This document shows, piece after piece, positions 37,108 through 46,594 of a stretch of 64,000 nt of DNA; position 1 is the stretch's first letter; the number at the start of each line of letters is the position of its first letter. This DNA is from Acinetobacter sp. ANC 3903 (lineage in GTDB: Bacteria > Pseudomonadota > Gammaproteobacteria > Pseudomonadales > Moraxellaceae). Made by a program: the position numbers and the translations under genes. The stretch spans positions 124,001 to 188,000 of the forward strand of contig NZ_NEGA01000002.1 of the NCBI RefSeq assembly GCF_002135315.1, given 5' to 3'. The notes beneath the pieces are model-generated. The model did not search any database. It had not been told where the DNA came from and saw only the letters and a list, made by a program, of their open reading frames with translations.

Positions 37108-37773
37108 ATGCAACAAATGTGGACAGAGATTGATGCTTACATCGATGCACATTTAATTCCAGAAGACCCCATTCTGCAACAGACATTAAAAAATACTGAA
37201 GATAAAGGTTTTCCAGATCACCTTGCCGTCGCGCCTAATCAGGGCATGCTGCTGCAAATGCTTATTCAAATGAACAAGTGCAAGCGTGTGCTTGAATTGG
37301 GTACTTTTGCTGCCTACAGTACCATGTGGCTTGCACGTGCCCTGCCTGAGAATGGTTATATCCTGACCATTGAAGGTCGTGATACCCATGCAGCCTTGGG
37401 ACAAGAAAATATTGATAATGCCAAACTTCCACAGACTATTGATCTTAAAGTTGGCCGTGCTGCAGATGTATTAAAGGCATTACCTGACAATTTTGAACCT
37501 TTTGACTTTGTGTTTATTGATGCCGACAAACAGAGTTATCCTGAGTATTTGGAACTTAGCTTAAACCTGTCACATTCAGGGACCATTATTGTGCTGGATA
37601 ATGTAATTCGCGCTGGTGATATCATTAACCCCGACAATCACAAACCAAGTATTGAAGGTATTCGTGATATGTTTTCTGCTATGCAAGACCATCCTCGAAT
37701 TCTGTCCTGTACCGCCTTACAAACAGTTGGAAGCAAAGGACATGATGGCTTTGCTATCGCCATAGTGAAATAA
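37108..37773 (+). CDS. Class I SAM-dependent O-methyltransferase
   Basis: A 221-aa soluble enzyme of the catechol/caffeoyl-CoA O-methyltransferase type. The SAM loop is VLELGTFAAYSTMWLA, and the metal and substrate region DFVFIDADKQSYPEY and IIVLDNVIRAG match the family. Substrate unknown. The frame is open 19 codons upstream (TTG and another ATG), but AGGTGA shortly before the ATG at 37108 and the family N-terminus favour this start. It is not in an operon with a recognisable pathway. Confidence 0.85.
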   Translation: MQQMWTEIDAYIDAHLIPEDPILQQTLKNTEDKGFPDHLAVAPNQGMLLQMLIQMNKCKRVLELGTFAAYSTMWLARALPENGYILTIEGRDTHAALGQENIDNAKLPQTIDLKVGRAADVLKALPDNFEPFDFVFIDADKQSYPEYLELSLNLSHSGTIIVLDNVIRAGDIINPDNHKPSIEGIRDMFSAMQDHPRILSCTALQTVGSKGHDGFAIAIVK

Positions 37774-37847
37774 TATGACACAAAGGTTAAAAAACAATCT
37801 TTTTGTTTTTTTATTTATTTATTAGCCATTTACAAATACTGTCCATA

Positions 37848-37876
37848 TAGTTATCCACAAGTTATGCGGATAACTA
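37848..37876. repeat. 9-bp inverted repeat containing a DnaA-box sequence
   Basis: TAGTTATCC (37848-37856) and GGATAACTA (37868-37876). The left arm runs into TTATCCACA (37851-37859), a perfect DnaA-box 9-mer; the right side read in reverse is TTATCCGCA, one mismatch away. This may be chance. Confidence 0.4.
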
Positions 37877-37916
37877 TGACCAATTATTAAGCGTATTTGT
37901 AAAGTATTGATAATAC

Positions 37917-38759
37917 TTATTTCACCACCAATAACGGTACGCTTGAATTTCGGAATATACTGGTTGCCACGCTACCCAAAAAGAATTGGCGAATTTTACT
38001 GTGACTAAATGCACCAAGTAATATCAGTTGTATCCCATGTTCGCTTTGGTATTCAAGTATATTTTCCGAAACATCGCCATAACGGTATTCAGTCACCACA
38101 TCAAGGCCAGCATCACGTAAATACTGTGAAGGCTCATTTAGGATTTCCGGATGATCACCGACATATAGCAGATGGCATTGCAATAATTTTAATAAATCAC
38201 TTTGCGCTACACGTTTCATCAAATTGACACAGGTCGGTGAATATTCATAGGCAAAAATAAATCGGGTTGGTGGCTTAAACTGTTCTCCAACTGTCATGAT
38301 TGTACATTTTGCACCACGAATAAAATTTTCGACATTACTGCCGATCGGCTTGTTTCGTTCCGCAGAGCGCTCCCCGACGCGGCCAATAATGGCTATGTCA
38401 TCTTCTTTAAGCACATGAAAGCTTTGTTCTAAAAAATCGCCTTTTTCTTGCAGATGCGAGGCACTAATCTGATATTTTTGCTGAATCATTTCAGAAATGT
38501 GATTTAAAAGATTATTACTGTAATCCAGTGCCAGTTCACTTTGTTTTTGTTCAAGTTCTGCCAGTTCTTTCAGTAACATTGCATTACTTTCAAAACCAAT
38601 TACCCCACTGATTTCACCCAAATGATAACTGGCTGGGTAATAGTCTAAAACCTGTAATAATACCAATTCACGTTGTGTCTGCTTCGCAACCCATGCCGCA
38701 GCTTCAGCAACTGCATTTACACATGGAGAAGAATCAATACAAGCGATTACACGTTTCAT
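37917..38759 (-). CDS. Universal stress protein, tandem UspA domains
   Basis: A 280-aa cytoplasmic protein made of two Usp domains. The first begins MKRVIACIDSSPCVNAVAEAAAWVA; the second ends in LILLGAFSHSKIRQFFLGSVATSIFRNSSVPLLVVK, close to the ATP-binding G-x2-G-x9-G-S/T motif. Tandem Usp proteins of the UspE type respond to starvation or oxidative stress, but no specific role can be assigned. It stands alone on its strand; upstream neighbours are separated by 134 bp. Confidence 0.88.
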   Translation of the reverse strand: MKRVIACIDSSPCVNAVAEAAAWVAKQTQRELVLLQVLDYYPASYHLGEISGVIGFESNAMLLKELAELEQKQSELALDYSNNLLNHISEMIQQKYQISASHLQEKGDFLEQSFHVLKEDDIAIIGRVGERSAERNKPIGSNVENFIRGAKCTIMTVGEQFKPPTRFIFAYEYSPTCVNLMKRVAQSDLLKLLQCHLLYVGDHPEILNEPSQYLRDAGLDVVTEYRYGDVSENILEYQSEHGIQLILLGAFSHSKIRQFFLGSVATSIFRNSSVPLLVVK

Positions 38760-38893
38760 TTTCGCCTCGCTTTTCGCCCATACAGGCTGTAAGTCTAATT
38801 GTTATTTTTAACTTAGCATATCTCTTTGTCACTGTGCATGCTTTTATGTAATTAAACTTACTCGCTGATTCATATTCATTTTATTGAAATTTT

Positions 38894-39511
38894 TTAATCC
38901 CGATGACGTATAAATATTGCAGGATTACCCACAACAATAGTTTCCTTTTCAACATTTTTGGTAACCATACTATTCATGCCGACAATGGCATGAGCATCAA
39001 TCTTTACACCATCTTTAACTCCAACATGCGCCCCTAACCAGACATCCTGCCCCACTTCGATGCCTTGCGAACGTACCGGTTGCTGGTAAATGGGCTGTGT
39101 CAGTTCCATACCATGGTCAAAGGCATACAGATGGCAGTATGCGGCCATACGAACCTGATCATGCAGCTTAATCCCTGCTCTGCCACCATCCAGAATACAA
39201 TGATGGTTGATCGCGACTTCATTGCCAATTTCTAAAGGCCCATGTAGCGTGCAATCTGCGGCAATGAAAGTATTATCACCAATGCTGATCTTGCGACCCG
39301 GCTCGGCAAAAATATGGGCCAAGGGTGAAATAAAACAATTTTCACCAATCTCGACAGTTTCCATTTCCATTAAATAAGCTTGATATTCTTTTTGCCATTC
39401 CTCAGCCCAACCGCGATTTTTCGGTTTTAATGACCAATATAGCCAGGGCATATAATTTAAACGGTGCTTATGCTGTTCACGATATTTTAATAGTGGGTCT
39501 TGCTCAGTCAT
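38894..39511 (-). CDS. Hexapeptide-repeat acyltransferase
   Basis: A 205-aa protein of the LbetaH/acetyltransferase (LacA/WbbJ-like) group, with repeats such as ISIGDNTFIAADCTLHGPLEIGNEVAINHHCILDGG and the closing segment VGVKDGVKIDAHAIVGMNSMVTKNV plus VVGNPA. It probably moves an acetyl group from acetyl-CoA to a sugar or other acceptor, which is unknown. The frame is open 11 codons upstream, but the ATG at 39511 is best; it overlaps the end of the YigZ gene by 8 bp, so translation is coupled. Confidence 0.83.
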   Translation of the reverse strand: MTEQDPLLKYREQHKHRLNYMPWLYWSLKPKNRGWAEEWQKEYQAYLMEMETVEIGENCFISPLAHIFAEPGRKISIGDNTFIAADCTLHGPLEIGNEVAINHHCILDGGRAGIKLHDQVRMAAYCHLYAFDHGMELTQPIYQQPVRSQGIEVGQDVWLGAHVGVKDGVKIDAHAIVGMNSMVTKNVEKETIVVGNPAIFIRHRD

Positions 39512-40103
39512 GGTCTGGCTCTTCCACAATTTTAAGTTGTTCACGGCCGCGAGTTACATCCTGAATTTTCAGTGCAAAAGGCTGAATTTGATGGACTTGT
39601 AACAGGGCTTCGACCTGTACACCTGTGGCAGTATATTGTTCCTGAAATTCGATATGTTGCTGGTTCAGCTCATATTGAAAGATGGCCCATTCATTAAACT
39701 GACAGGAAAAACTGACCTTTTTCTTTTCAATCAGTTCGATTTTTTCCGCCAGTAACAAGCACTGCCCTGCACAACCGCCATAGGCACGCACCAGACCGCC
39801 AGTTCCGAGCTTAATGCCCCCATACCAGCGATTGACCAGAACGATGATATTGGTCAATTCATTGCCTTCAATTGTGGCCAGAATTGGTCTTCCCGCAGTG
39901 CCTGATGGTTCACCATCATCATTAAAACGGACATTATGACCAATTTTCCATGCCCAACACTGATGTGTCGTGGTGATATCTTTATGCAGCTCCAAAAAGT
40001 CTTTTACTGCCTGTTCATTTTCTACAGGAGCAGCAATTGCCTGAAAACGACTTTTCTTAATGTCTTCTTCAAAAGTAACTGGGGATGCAATCGTAAATGG
40101 CAT
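39504..40103 (-). CDS. YigZ/IMPACT family protein
   Basis: A 199-aa protein of the UPF0029/IMPACT family (YigZ in E. coli). The N-terminal block FTIASPVTFEEDIKKSRFQAIAAPV and the signature DDGEPSGTAGRPIL with VLVNRWYGGIKLGTGGLVRAYG are diagnostic. The C-terminal ferredoxin-like domain follows. The biochemical role in bacteria is unsettled. The start at 40103 (MPFTIASPV) replaces a longer frame that has no counterpart in relatives. It forms a two-gene unit with the acyltransferase. Confidence 0.9.
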   Translation of the reverse strand: MPFTIASPVTFEEDIKKSRFQAIAAPVENEQAVKDFLELHKDITTTHQCWAWKIGHNVRFNDDGEPSGTAGRPILATIEGNELTNIIVLVNRWYGGIKLGTGGLVRAYGGCAGQCLLLAEKIELIEKKKVSFSCQFNEWAIFQYELNQQHIEFQEQYTATGVQVEALLQVHQIQPFALKIQDVTRGREQLKIVEEPDHD

Positions 40104-40164
40104 AAATCTAGAATAAATAACAACACAGCGGCAGTATAGCCTGTTTTGAACAGCTTGCAGATAC

Positions 40165-40195
40165 AAAAAAAACCTTCTATAAAAGAAGGTTTTTA
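40165..40195 (-). terminator. Terminator of the Kdo/Lpt operon
   Basis: AACCTTCT / AGAAGGTT stem with loop ATAAA; on the minus strand it ends in a long T-run. It lies about 70 bp after the lptB stop. Confidence 0.88.
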
Positions 40196-40265
40196 GATTA
40201 AAAAAGTATTTTAAGTTAAATGATGCTGTAATTTATAAGATTAGATCAGTCTGATTAAACTTTAA

Positions 40266-41012
40266 TTAAACTGTAAAATCTTCACCCAAATAGACTTTAC
40301 GTACAGTTTCATTTTCCAGTACGTCTTGCGGTGTGCCTTCCGCAATCACTGCACCTTCACTGACAATATATGCATGCTCACAAATCGCTAAAGTTTCACG
40401 TACATTATGATCGGTGATCAATACACCAATTCCACGGTCTTTCAGGTTACGAATAATATCCTTGATATCACCGACAGAGATTGGGTCGACCCCGGCAAAA
40501 GGTTCATCCAGTAACATAAACTTAGGATCGGCAGCCAAAGCACGGGCAATTTCAGCACGGCGTCGTTCACCACCCGACACGCTCATTCCCAATGAATCTT
40601 TAATATGGCTGATTTTAAAGTCAGCCAGCAATTCATTTAAACGCTGCTGACGTTGCTGTTTGTTCAAATCCTTACGGGTTTCCAGAATCGCCATGATGTT
40701 TTCAGAAATTGTCAGTTTTCTAAAAATAGAAGCTTCTTGTGGTAAATAACCAATACCTTTACGGGCTCGTTCATGCATGGCCAAATCTGAGAGATCGAGA
40801 TCATCTAAATGAATCTCACCTTTGTCCATACGAACCAAACCCACCACCATATAGAAACTTGTGGTTTTACCTGCACCATTCGGACCAAGCAAGCCTACAA
40901 TCTGCCCACTCTGCATCTGGAAAGACACATCCTTGACGACCCATCTTTTACTATAGTTTTTTGCAAGGTGCTTAATACACAACGTTTGAGGCTGGTTGAG
41001 TGATTGATCCAT
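40266..41012 (-). CDS. lptB: LPS export ABC transporter ATPase
   Basis: Cytoplasmic ATPase of the LptB2FGC complex that extracts lipopolysaccharide (here probably lipooligosaccharide) from the inner membrane. Walker [10 protein letters not shown] (43-51), signature [15 protein letters not shown], Walker [13 protein letters not shown] and the switch His in [10 protein letters not shown] are present. The length of 248 aa is typical. Its ATG shares one base with the lptA stop (TAATG), so translation is coupled. It is the last gene of the kdsD-kdsC-lptC-lptA-lptB operon. Confidence 0.97.
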   Translation of the reverse strand: MDQSLNQPQTLCIKHLAKNYSKRWVVKDVSFQMQSGQIVGLLGPNGAGKTTSFYMVVGLVRMDKGEIHLDDLDLSDLAMHERARKGIGYLPQEASIFRKLTISENIMAILETRKDLNKQQRQQRLNELLADFKISHIKDSLGMSVSGGERRRAEIARALAADPKFMLLDEPFAGVDPISVGDIKDIIRNLKDRGIGVLITDHNVRETLAICEHAYIVSEGAVIAEGTPQDVLENETVRKVYLGEDFTV

Positions 41013-41578
41013 TAATCACGTGCTCCCGGGAAAGATTTTGAGCTTGATGGCGGAATAACAATTTGCACACGGCCTGAAGATGAGCCGGTATTGTTTGGTG
41101 TGCCCGTTGCTTCTACATCACCCTTGTTCATGCTGTATTTCAAGGTATTACCTCGAATACTGGCCCCATCTTGCTGTAACCATGCACCGCCAGTCAGAGT
41201 GATGATACCGGTTTCGGCATTATATAAAATCTTTTGTGCCTGACCTTTGGCCAAGCCTTTATTGACATCGGTTTTTTGCTGGAAACGTGCAGGACCGCCA
41301 CTCGCGGTAATGGTGCTGATTTGTTTTTGACTGTTCAGATTTGCCACAATTGAATTGGCTTGCAACTTCATGCTGCCCTGTTCAATGATGACATTACCGG
41401 TATAAGTGGTCACACCTGTTTTTTCATTATAGGTGGCACGGTCAGCGACCAATGAAATAGGCTGATTTCGGTCAGAAGGAATGGCAAATGCCGCTGCCGA
41501 CGAGAATACAACCAAACCGACTAAAGCTGCTTGCTTAAGCAAGGTTTTAGACAATGTAAGCTTAAGATTTTGGTTCAT
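41012..41578 (-). CDS. lptA: LPS transport periplasmic protein LptA
   Basis: A 188-aa periplasmic OstA-type beta-jellyroll protein that bridges LptC and LptD. It has a Sec signal ([20 protein letters not shown], ending ...AAAFA), then the OstA core [27 protein letters not shown] and the C-terminal GRVQIVIPP. The start at 41578 overlaps the lptC 3' end by 17 bp. The C-terminal tail is Ser/Gly-rich. Confidence 0.95.
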   Translation of the reverse strand: MNQNLKLTLSKTLLKQAALVGLVVFSSAAAFAIPSDRNQPISLVADRATYNEKTGVTTYTGNVIIEQGSMKLQANSIVANLNSQKQISTITASGGPARFQQKTDVNKGLAKGQAQKILYNAETGIITLTGGAWLQQDGASIRGNTLKYSMNKGDVEATGTPNNTGSSSGRVQIVIPPSSSKSFPGARD

Positions 41579-42110
41579 ATTTTCCTCGAATATTAAAAAA
41601 TTCGTATTGACCGTCATTTAAATTGGCTTTCAGACCTTGGCTCACGAATTCAGCTTGCGGAGATTCCACCACTACCTGTTTATCTGTTTCAATTACCCGG
41701 GTTTCAGGATATCCGGTTAATTCTTGAGTCCGAAACTGCATTTGACCTTGTTGCATCAGCTTGGTTGCCACTACATTCCCTGACAAAACCACGCGTTCAT
41801 TATCATCATAGCTATTTGCAACTTGGGCATAAAAAGTCGCATCTACTGCGCCGTTCTTATACATTGAGGCATTGAGGTTGGTCAGTTTTGCCGTTTCTTT
41901 TTGCAGATCCTGTTCCAGACGATCCACCTGGGCACGGACATGCAAATTACCGTTATCATCGGTTTGAGTCAGGTTAATTTTTTCAGCGGAATAGGTCATG
42001 CTTCTAGCTGAGTCAACCTCAAGCTTGTTACCCTTACCGCTGTAATAGTAGTAACCACCACTTATAGCTGCAATGGCTATAGCAGTTACATATAAAACTT
42101 TTGTATCCAT
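41562..42110 (-). CDS. lptC: LPS export protein LptC
   Basis: A 182-aa single-pass inner-membrane protein with an N-terminal helix (VLYVTAIAIAAISGGYYYY) and a periplasmic jellyroll domain that passes LPS from LptFG to LptA. Sequence conservation in LptC is low, so the call leans on the fold-like features and on its position between kdsC and lptA, the standard order. It is 41 bp downstream of kdsC. Confidence 0.92.
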   Translation of the reverse strand: MDTKVLYVTAIAIAAISGGYYYYSGKGNKLEVDSARSMTYSAEKINLTQTDDNGNLHVRAQVDRLEQDLQKETAKLTNLNASMYKNGAVDATFYAQVANSYDDNERVVLSGNVVATKLMQQGQMQFRTQELTGYPETRVIETDKQVVVESPQAEFVSQGLKANLNDGQYEFFNIRGKYEPKS

Positions 42111-42151
42111 AAGTGGGGTACTTAACTCAAATTCAATGGATTATTTAATAA

Positions 42152-42691
42152 TTAATGTGGGACAGCGGTATATTTTTCAAGAAGCTCTTCATAAGCTCCT
42201 TTGGCCGTTAAAATCATGTCACAGATTTCACGCACCGCACCACGACCACCCATGGCCTGTGTGACCAGATCTGCACGGCGTCGAACTTCGACATGTCCAT
42301 TCGGTACCGTCACTTTCATGCCTGCAATCGCAAATGCCGAAAGATCAGGCCAGTCGTCGCCCATATACAAACAATCTTCTGGAGCAACATTCAATTGGGC
42401 ACAGGCTTCACGTAATGCAACACCTTTATCTTCACGGCCCTGAAAAACCAGGTCTACGCCTAAGTCAGACATGCGCTTTTCCACAATATTACTTTTACGT
42501 CCAGTAATAATAATGACTTTCACACCTGCTTTCTGTACAAGTTTCATGCCCAAACCGTCACGAATATCAAAAGACTTGATTTCATCACCGGTATTGGTCA
42601 AGGTGACGAAACCATCACTCAGAATCCCGTCGACATCAAGAACCAAGGCTTCAACATGACGCGCCTGTTCCAATAAAATATAAGATGCCAT
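42152..42691 (-). CDS. kdsC: 3-deoxy-D-manno-octulosonate 8-phosphate phosphatase
   Basis: HAD-family phosphatase that releases Kdo from Kdo-8-phosphate. The nucleophile motif LVLDVDGILSDG (Asp nucleophile and acid), the ITGRKS motif, and the GDDWPDL metal motif are all present. The length of 179 aa is usual for the tetrameric capless form. It starts 3 bp after kdsD stops, consistent with the pathway order. Confidence 0.95.
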   Translation of the reverse strand: MASYILLEQARHVEALVLDVDGILSDGFVTLTNTGDEIKSFDIRDGLGMKLVQKAGVKVIIITGRKSNIVEKRMSDLGVDLVFQGREDKGVALREACAQLNVAPEDCLYMGDDWPDLSAFAIAGMKVTVPNGHVEVRRRADLVTQAMGGRGAVREICDMILTAKGAYEELLEKYTAVPH

Positions 42692-42694
42692 TTA

Positions 42695-43672
42695 TTAATT
42701 TACCCCGGCTTGAATCAAGTCATGCATGCTAATCACACCAATGACCTTATTTACACTATCTACGACAACAAATTGATTGATTTTCTTTTCGTTCATTCGC
42801 TCTAAAGCTTCAACCGCACGAGCGTCTTGTGAAATGGTTAAAGGATTTTTAGTCATGACTTCAGCAACAGCCAAGTTCACATCAAAACCCTGCTGCTTAT
42901 CAATTAGGCGACGTAAATCTCCATCGGTAAAAATACCCAATAGAACGTCATTTTGATCCACAATTGTGGTTAAACCTAGGCGTTTATTTGAAATTTCGTA
43001 TAGAACCTGATTCATTGGTGTATCTGGAGATACTTTTGGCAATTCTGTGCCTGTATGCATAAGGTGTTTGACATGTAGCAACAAACGTTTGCCCAAAGCA
43101 CCGGCTGGATGAGACAGGGCAAAATCATCGGCAGTAAAGCCACGTGCATCAAGTAAGGCAACCGCCAAGGCATCGCCTAAAGCCAAAGTTGCAGTGGTAC
43201 TTGAGGTCGGCGCCAGACCCAGTGGACAGGCTTCCTGGATATTTCCCAAGGTTAAAGCCACATCGGCATTTTGCGGCATCGGTCCTTTGTCATCACCACT
43301 AATGGTAATTAAAGGAATTTCCAAGCGTTTGATTAATGGCATGAGCATCATAATTTCGTCGCTCTTGCCCGAATTTGAAATAGCGATTAACACATCACCA
43401 GGAACCAGCATGCCCAGGTCGCCATGTCCTGCTTCACCTGGGTGCATAAAGAATGATGGCGTACCTGTAGAGGCAAAGGTTGCTGCCATTTTACGGCCAA
43501 TATGCCCAGACTTTCCCATACCGGTAATGACTAAACGCCCTCGGCACTGCAAAATAATTTCGCAGGCACGGCTAAAACGTTCATCAATTTGCGTCGCCAA
43601 TACTTCTAGCGCTTGTTCTTCTATACGCAAAGTTTCTAATGCGACTTTTTGAAAGTCTATTTGATTTGGCAT
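42695..43672 (-). CDS. kdsD: D-arabinose 5-phosphate isomerase
   Basis: Interconverts ribulose 5-phosphate and arabinose 5-phosphate, the first step toward Kdo. It has an N-terminal SIS domain (RLVITGMGKSGHIGRKMAATFASTGTPSFF, with ISNSGKSDE) and two C-terminal CBS domains (about 205-325). The start at 43672 (MPNQIDFQ) is an ATG; the longer frame uses TTG. A perfect 16-bp palindrome lies 30 bp upstream. It is the first gene of the operon. Confidence 0.95.
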   Translation of the reverse strand: MPNQIDFQKVALETLRIEEQALEVLATQIDERFSRACEIILQCRGRLVITGMGKSGHIGRKMAATFASTGTPSFFMHPGEAGHGDLGMLVPGDVLIAISNSGKSDEIMMLMPLIKRLEIPLITISGDDKGPMPQNADVALTLGNIQEACPLGLAPTSSTTATLALGDALAVALLDARGFTADDFALSHPAGALGKRLLLHVKHLMHTGTELPKVSPDTPMNQVLYEISNKRLGLTTIVDQNDVLLGIFTDGDLRRLIDKQQGFDVNLAVAEVMTKNPLTISQDARAVEALERMNEKKINQFVVVDSVNKVIGVISMHDLIQAGVN

Positions 43673-43687
43673 ATTTGGTGGGTTCAA

Positions 43688-44092
43688 AGTAGGTTTACCT
43701 TAACTCTATATAGAGTTGACTCAGTCTAGCAAAAAATAATTTTCGCAATTTTATCATATCTATGCAAATGGCACGTTTTAATATGTATAAGATTTCATGA
43801 ATTGTGCAGAAATTATGGTTTGTGGATAAAAAGAATATATCCCTATTCTTCTCATTTCACATAAATTGGAATGATTGCTGATTCAATTTTTATCCCCTAA
43901 TCTTTTTAAGTCATTATTTTAATTTAAGCGGAGTATAGCATTGCACCTGCCACAAACTGAGAATGTCCACCTTTTGATGTTTCCACAGAACGATCCTGCT
44001 AAAAAAATCCTGCATTTTTTCGTTTTAACTTTATGAAAAAAAATGCTTAGGTTAAGATGAGCCATCTTTTGGTAGAAACAATTTGAAGACCT
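43688..44092. other. Divergent intergenic region between kdsD and cysS
   Basis: 405 bp without a gene. It includes the palindrome AACTCTATATAGAGTT at 43702-43717 and TGTGGATAA at 43821-43829, which is a DnaA-box 9-mer on the minus strand. Promoters for both flanking genes must lie here; none is strong by eye. Confidence 0.55.
43702..43717. promoter_or_regulatory. Perfect 16-bp palindrome upstream of kdsD
   Basis: AACTCTATATAGAGTT is self-complementary over its whole length. Its position just before the operon start suggests a dimeric regulator site or promoter overlap (inference). Confidence 0.35.
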
Positions 44093-45514
44093 ATGCAACC
44101 TTTTGTTCTATATAACTCAGAGCAACGTAAAAAAGTAGAATTCGTACCTCGTAAAGAAGGTCATATTGACATGTATGTCTGCGGTATGACCGTATATGAT
44201 TACTGTCATATTGGTCATGCTCGAGTTATGGTTGCATTTGACTACATTATCCGTTTCCTGCGCAGTCAGGGCTGGAATGTAAAATACGTACGTAATATCA
44301 CCGATATTGATGACAAAATCATCAAACGTGCCAATGAAAATGGCGAAAGCATTACTGCATTGACCGATCGTTTTATCAAAGCCATGAACGAAGATGCTGA
44401 GAATCTGGGCTGTCTGCATCCAGATGAAGCTCCTCGTGCGACGGATTATATTGACCAGATGCAAAACATGATTGGCAACCTGGTCAATAATGGCACGGCT
44501 TATCCATCTGCAAATGGCGATGTTTATTTTGAAGTAGAAAAGTTTGTCAAATATGGTCGTCTCTCAGGCCGTAAACTGGAAGATATGCAGGCTGGCGCCT
44601 CTGAACGTGTCGATGTTGAAGTAGAAAAGAAACATCCTTTTGACTTTGTGCTGTGGAAACATGCCAAAGAAAATGAACCTTCATGGGCTTCACCTTGGGG
44701 CAATGGCCGTCCGGGCTGGCATATTGAATGTTCAGCCATGTCAACCTGCTGCCTAGGCAATCATTTTGACATTCATGGTGGCGGTTCAGATTTAACTTTC
44801 CCGCATCATGAAAATGAAATTGCGCAATCGGAAGCCTCAACTGGTGAACAGTATGTCAATTACTGGATGCATGTCGGCTTTATTAATGTCGACGGCGAAA
44901 AAATGTCGAAGTCTTTAGGCAACTTCTTCACCATTCGCGATGTCATGGATAAGTTCCATCCTGAAGTGATCCGTTTCTTTATTGTCTCTTCGCATTACCG
45001 CAGCCCTGTCAACTTCTCTGACACCGCTTTAAAAGAAGCAAAAAATACCCTTTCCCGTTTCTATCATTCATTTAAGGCGTATCAGCAAGCCTATGGTGAA
45101 AAAACTGTAGATAGTTTAGACGATGCTTTGGTTGAGCGTTTTAATGCAGCCATGCGCGATGATTTTAATACCGCTGAAGCGATTGCCGTATTATTTGAAA
45201 TCAATAAAGAATTGAACCGTGCAGTGAAAGATGAAAATGCCGAACAGGCTACGGTGTATTATTCTACTTTACGTCACTTGACTAATATTTTAGGTTTGGT
45301 ACAGCACAATGTAGATGATTTCTTGAAATCTGATATTGGTCAGGAAGCATTAGGCTTGTCAGAACAACAGATTGAAGATTTGATTCAGCAACGTAAAGAT
45401 GCAAAAAAGGCCAAGGAATTTGCTAAAGCCGATGAAATTCGCCAGTCTTTGCTCGATCAAGGCGTGGTTCTGGAAGATACCCGTCAAGGAACAATTTGGC
45501 GTCGTGCTGATTAA
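44093..45514 (+). CDS. cysS: Cysteinyl-tRNA synthetase
   Basis: Class I synthetase charging tRNA-Cys. HIGH motif HIGH at 39-42 ([14 protein letters not shown]), KMSKS motif EKMSKSLGN near residue 270, and the zinc ligands including C30 in YVCGMTVYD plus the GWHIECSAM and [13 protein letters not shown] blocks. The length of 473 aa is normal. A tRNA-Gly gene with its own promoter follows 65 bp after the stop. Confidence 0.97.
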   Translation: MQPFVLYNSEQRKKVEFVPRKEGHIDMYVCGMTVYDYCHIGHARVMVAFDYIIRFLRSQGWNVKYVRNITDIDDKIIKRANENGESITALTDRFIKAMNEDAENLGCLHPDEAPRATDYIDQMQNMIGNLVNNGTAYPSANGDVYFEVEKFVKYGRLSGRKLEDMQAGASERVDVEVEKKHPFDFVLWKHAKENEPSWASPWGNGRPGWHIECSAMSTCCLGNHFDIHGGGSDLTFPHHENEIAQSEASTGEQYVNYWMHVGFINVDGEKMSKSLGNFFTIRDVMDKFHPEVIRFFIVSSHYRSPVNFSDTALKEAKNTLSRFYHSFKAYQQAYGEKTVDSLDDALVERFNAAMRDDFNTAEAIAVLFEINKELNRAVKDENAEQATVYYSTLRHLTNILGLVQHNVDDFLKSDIGQEALGLSEQQIEDLIQQRKDAKKAKEFAKADEIRQSLLDQGVVLEDTRQGTIWRRAD

Positions 45515-45538
45515 TTAAACATTTGGAAGCATAAAGAG

Positions 45539-45566
45539 TTGACAGTTGAATTAAACTCTCTATAAT
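45539..45566 (+). promoter_or_regulatory. Strong sigma-70 promoter of tRNA-Gly
   Basis: TTGACA at 45539-45544 and TATAAT at 45561-45566, both exact consensus, with a 16-bp spacer. The tRNA begins 14 bp after the -10 box. Confidence 0.85.
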
Positions 45567-45579
45567 TCACTTCCATATT

Positions 45580-45655
45580 GCGGGAATAGCTCAGTTGGTA
45601 GAGCATAACCTTGCCAAGGTTGGGGTCGGGAGTTCGAGTCTCCTTTCCCGCTCCA
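45580..45655 (+). tRNA. tRNA-Gly (anticodon GCC)
   Basis: 76 nt with the CCA encoded. The acceptor stem GCGGGAA pairs with TTCCCGC, the D-arm holds AGCTCAGTTGGTAGAGC, the anticodon arm is ACCTT-GCC-AAGGT with the anticodon at 45613-45615, and the T-arm contains GTTCGAGTC. A consensus promoter precedes it and a terminator follows within 10 bp, so it is an independent transcription unit. Confidence 0.97.
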
Positions 45656-45662
45656 GAATACG

Positions 45663-45696
45663 AAAAAGCCCTTATCATTGATAAGGGCTTTTTTTT
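45663..45696 (+). terminator. Terminator of tRNA-Gly
   Basis: AAAAGCCCTTATC / GATAAGGGCTTTT stem with loop ATT and a run of T residues. Confidence 0.95.
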
Positions 45697-45951
45697 ATAA
45701 CCTAATTTTTATCATTTATTTTTTTAGGTAATTTGAGCCTCCAAGGAAGCTCAATATAAAAATAGGTTTGATGTTTAGTATTATAAATCAAAAGATAATT
45801 TTCAGATTTAATAAATATTTTAGTGAATTCATATGATTAATATTTTGCTGAATTAAGTATAAAAGATACATTTTTATCCTTTTCCCTTCCCTCATTCCAG
45901 CTATGTTAATCTTTGAACAGATAATGAATTTTGAAACAAGAGGATAGCATC

Positions 45952-46404
45952 ATGGGTTACCAGCACATCTTAGTTTCTGTGGATGATTCCCCTATCTCTC
46001 TCGCTGCAGCTGACCAGGCAATGATGTTGGCTAAAGCCATGGGAAGTAAAGTGACCATCGTCAGTATTGTAGTTATCGATCCTTTAACCAGTGTCAGTTT
46101 TTATAAAAATGTACCTGGAGTCACAGATTATTTTATGGAAGCCAAAGCCCACGCTAAAAATATATTGGCTGAGCTAGCTGTCAGATTTTCTGAAGCAGGC
46201 ATTACAGCAGAAACTAAACTTTTAGCCAAACAATCACCGAGTGAAGGCATTGCTGAACTTGCCGATGAATTAAATGCTGATTTAATTGTAGTCGGCTCGC
46301 ATGGGCTTACAGGTTTGAAAAAGACTTTTATTGGCAGTATCGCACAAGACATTCTGACGGCAAGCCATGTTCCTGTACTTGTGGTCAAACACACCCATTC
46401 ATAG
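45952..46404 (+). CDS. Universal stress protein, single UspA domain
   Basis: A 150-aa Usp protein (MGYQHILVSVDDSPISLAAADQA) with the C-terminal ATP-binding motif VVGSHGLTGLKKTFIGSIAQDIL and the closing SHVPVLVVK. AGAGGA precedes the ATG at 45952. The 297-bp spacer upstream is AT-rich and shows no other gene. It is probably monocistronic; a 13-bp palindrome follows it. Its general role in stress survival is inferred from the family. Confidence 0.9.
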   Translation: MGYQHILVSVDDSPISLAAADQAMMLAKAMGSKVTIVSIVVIDPLTSVSFYKNVPGVTDYFMEAKAHAKNILAELAVRFSEAGITAETKLLAKQSPSEGIAELADELNADLIVVGSHGLTGLKKTFIGSIAQDILTASHVPVLVVKHTHS

Positions 46405-46416
46405 TTTTTAATCCTG

Positions 46417-46443
46417 AATTAACCCACATCATGTGGGTTAATT
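46417..46443 (+). terminator. Possible terminator after the Usp gene
   Basis: AATTAACCCACAT and ATGTGGGTTAATT are exact complements around a single C. There is no long T-tract, so termination is uncertain. Confidence 0.55.
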
Positions 46444-46594
46444 GATTTATAGCGATTTAACATTTATAAAAATAAAAGCCAGAGTAATATCACCAAAATG
46501 ACGATACTATTACGACCATAAACCAATACACATCGTCATGCTTGAAGCATAAACTTTGCTCACATCTTTTTTATAGATATGCAAAGAGTAAAAC

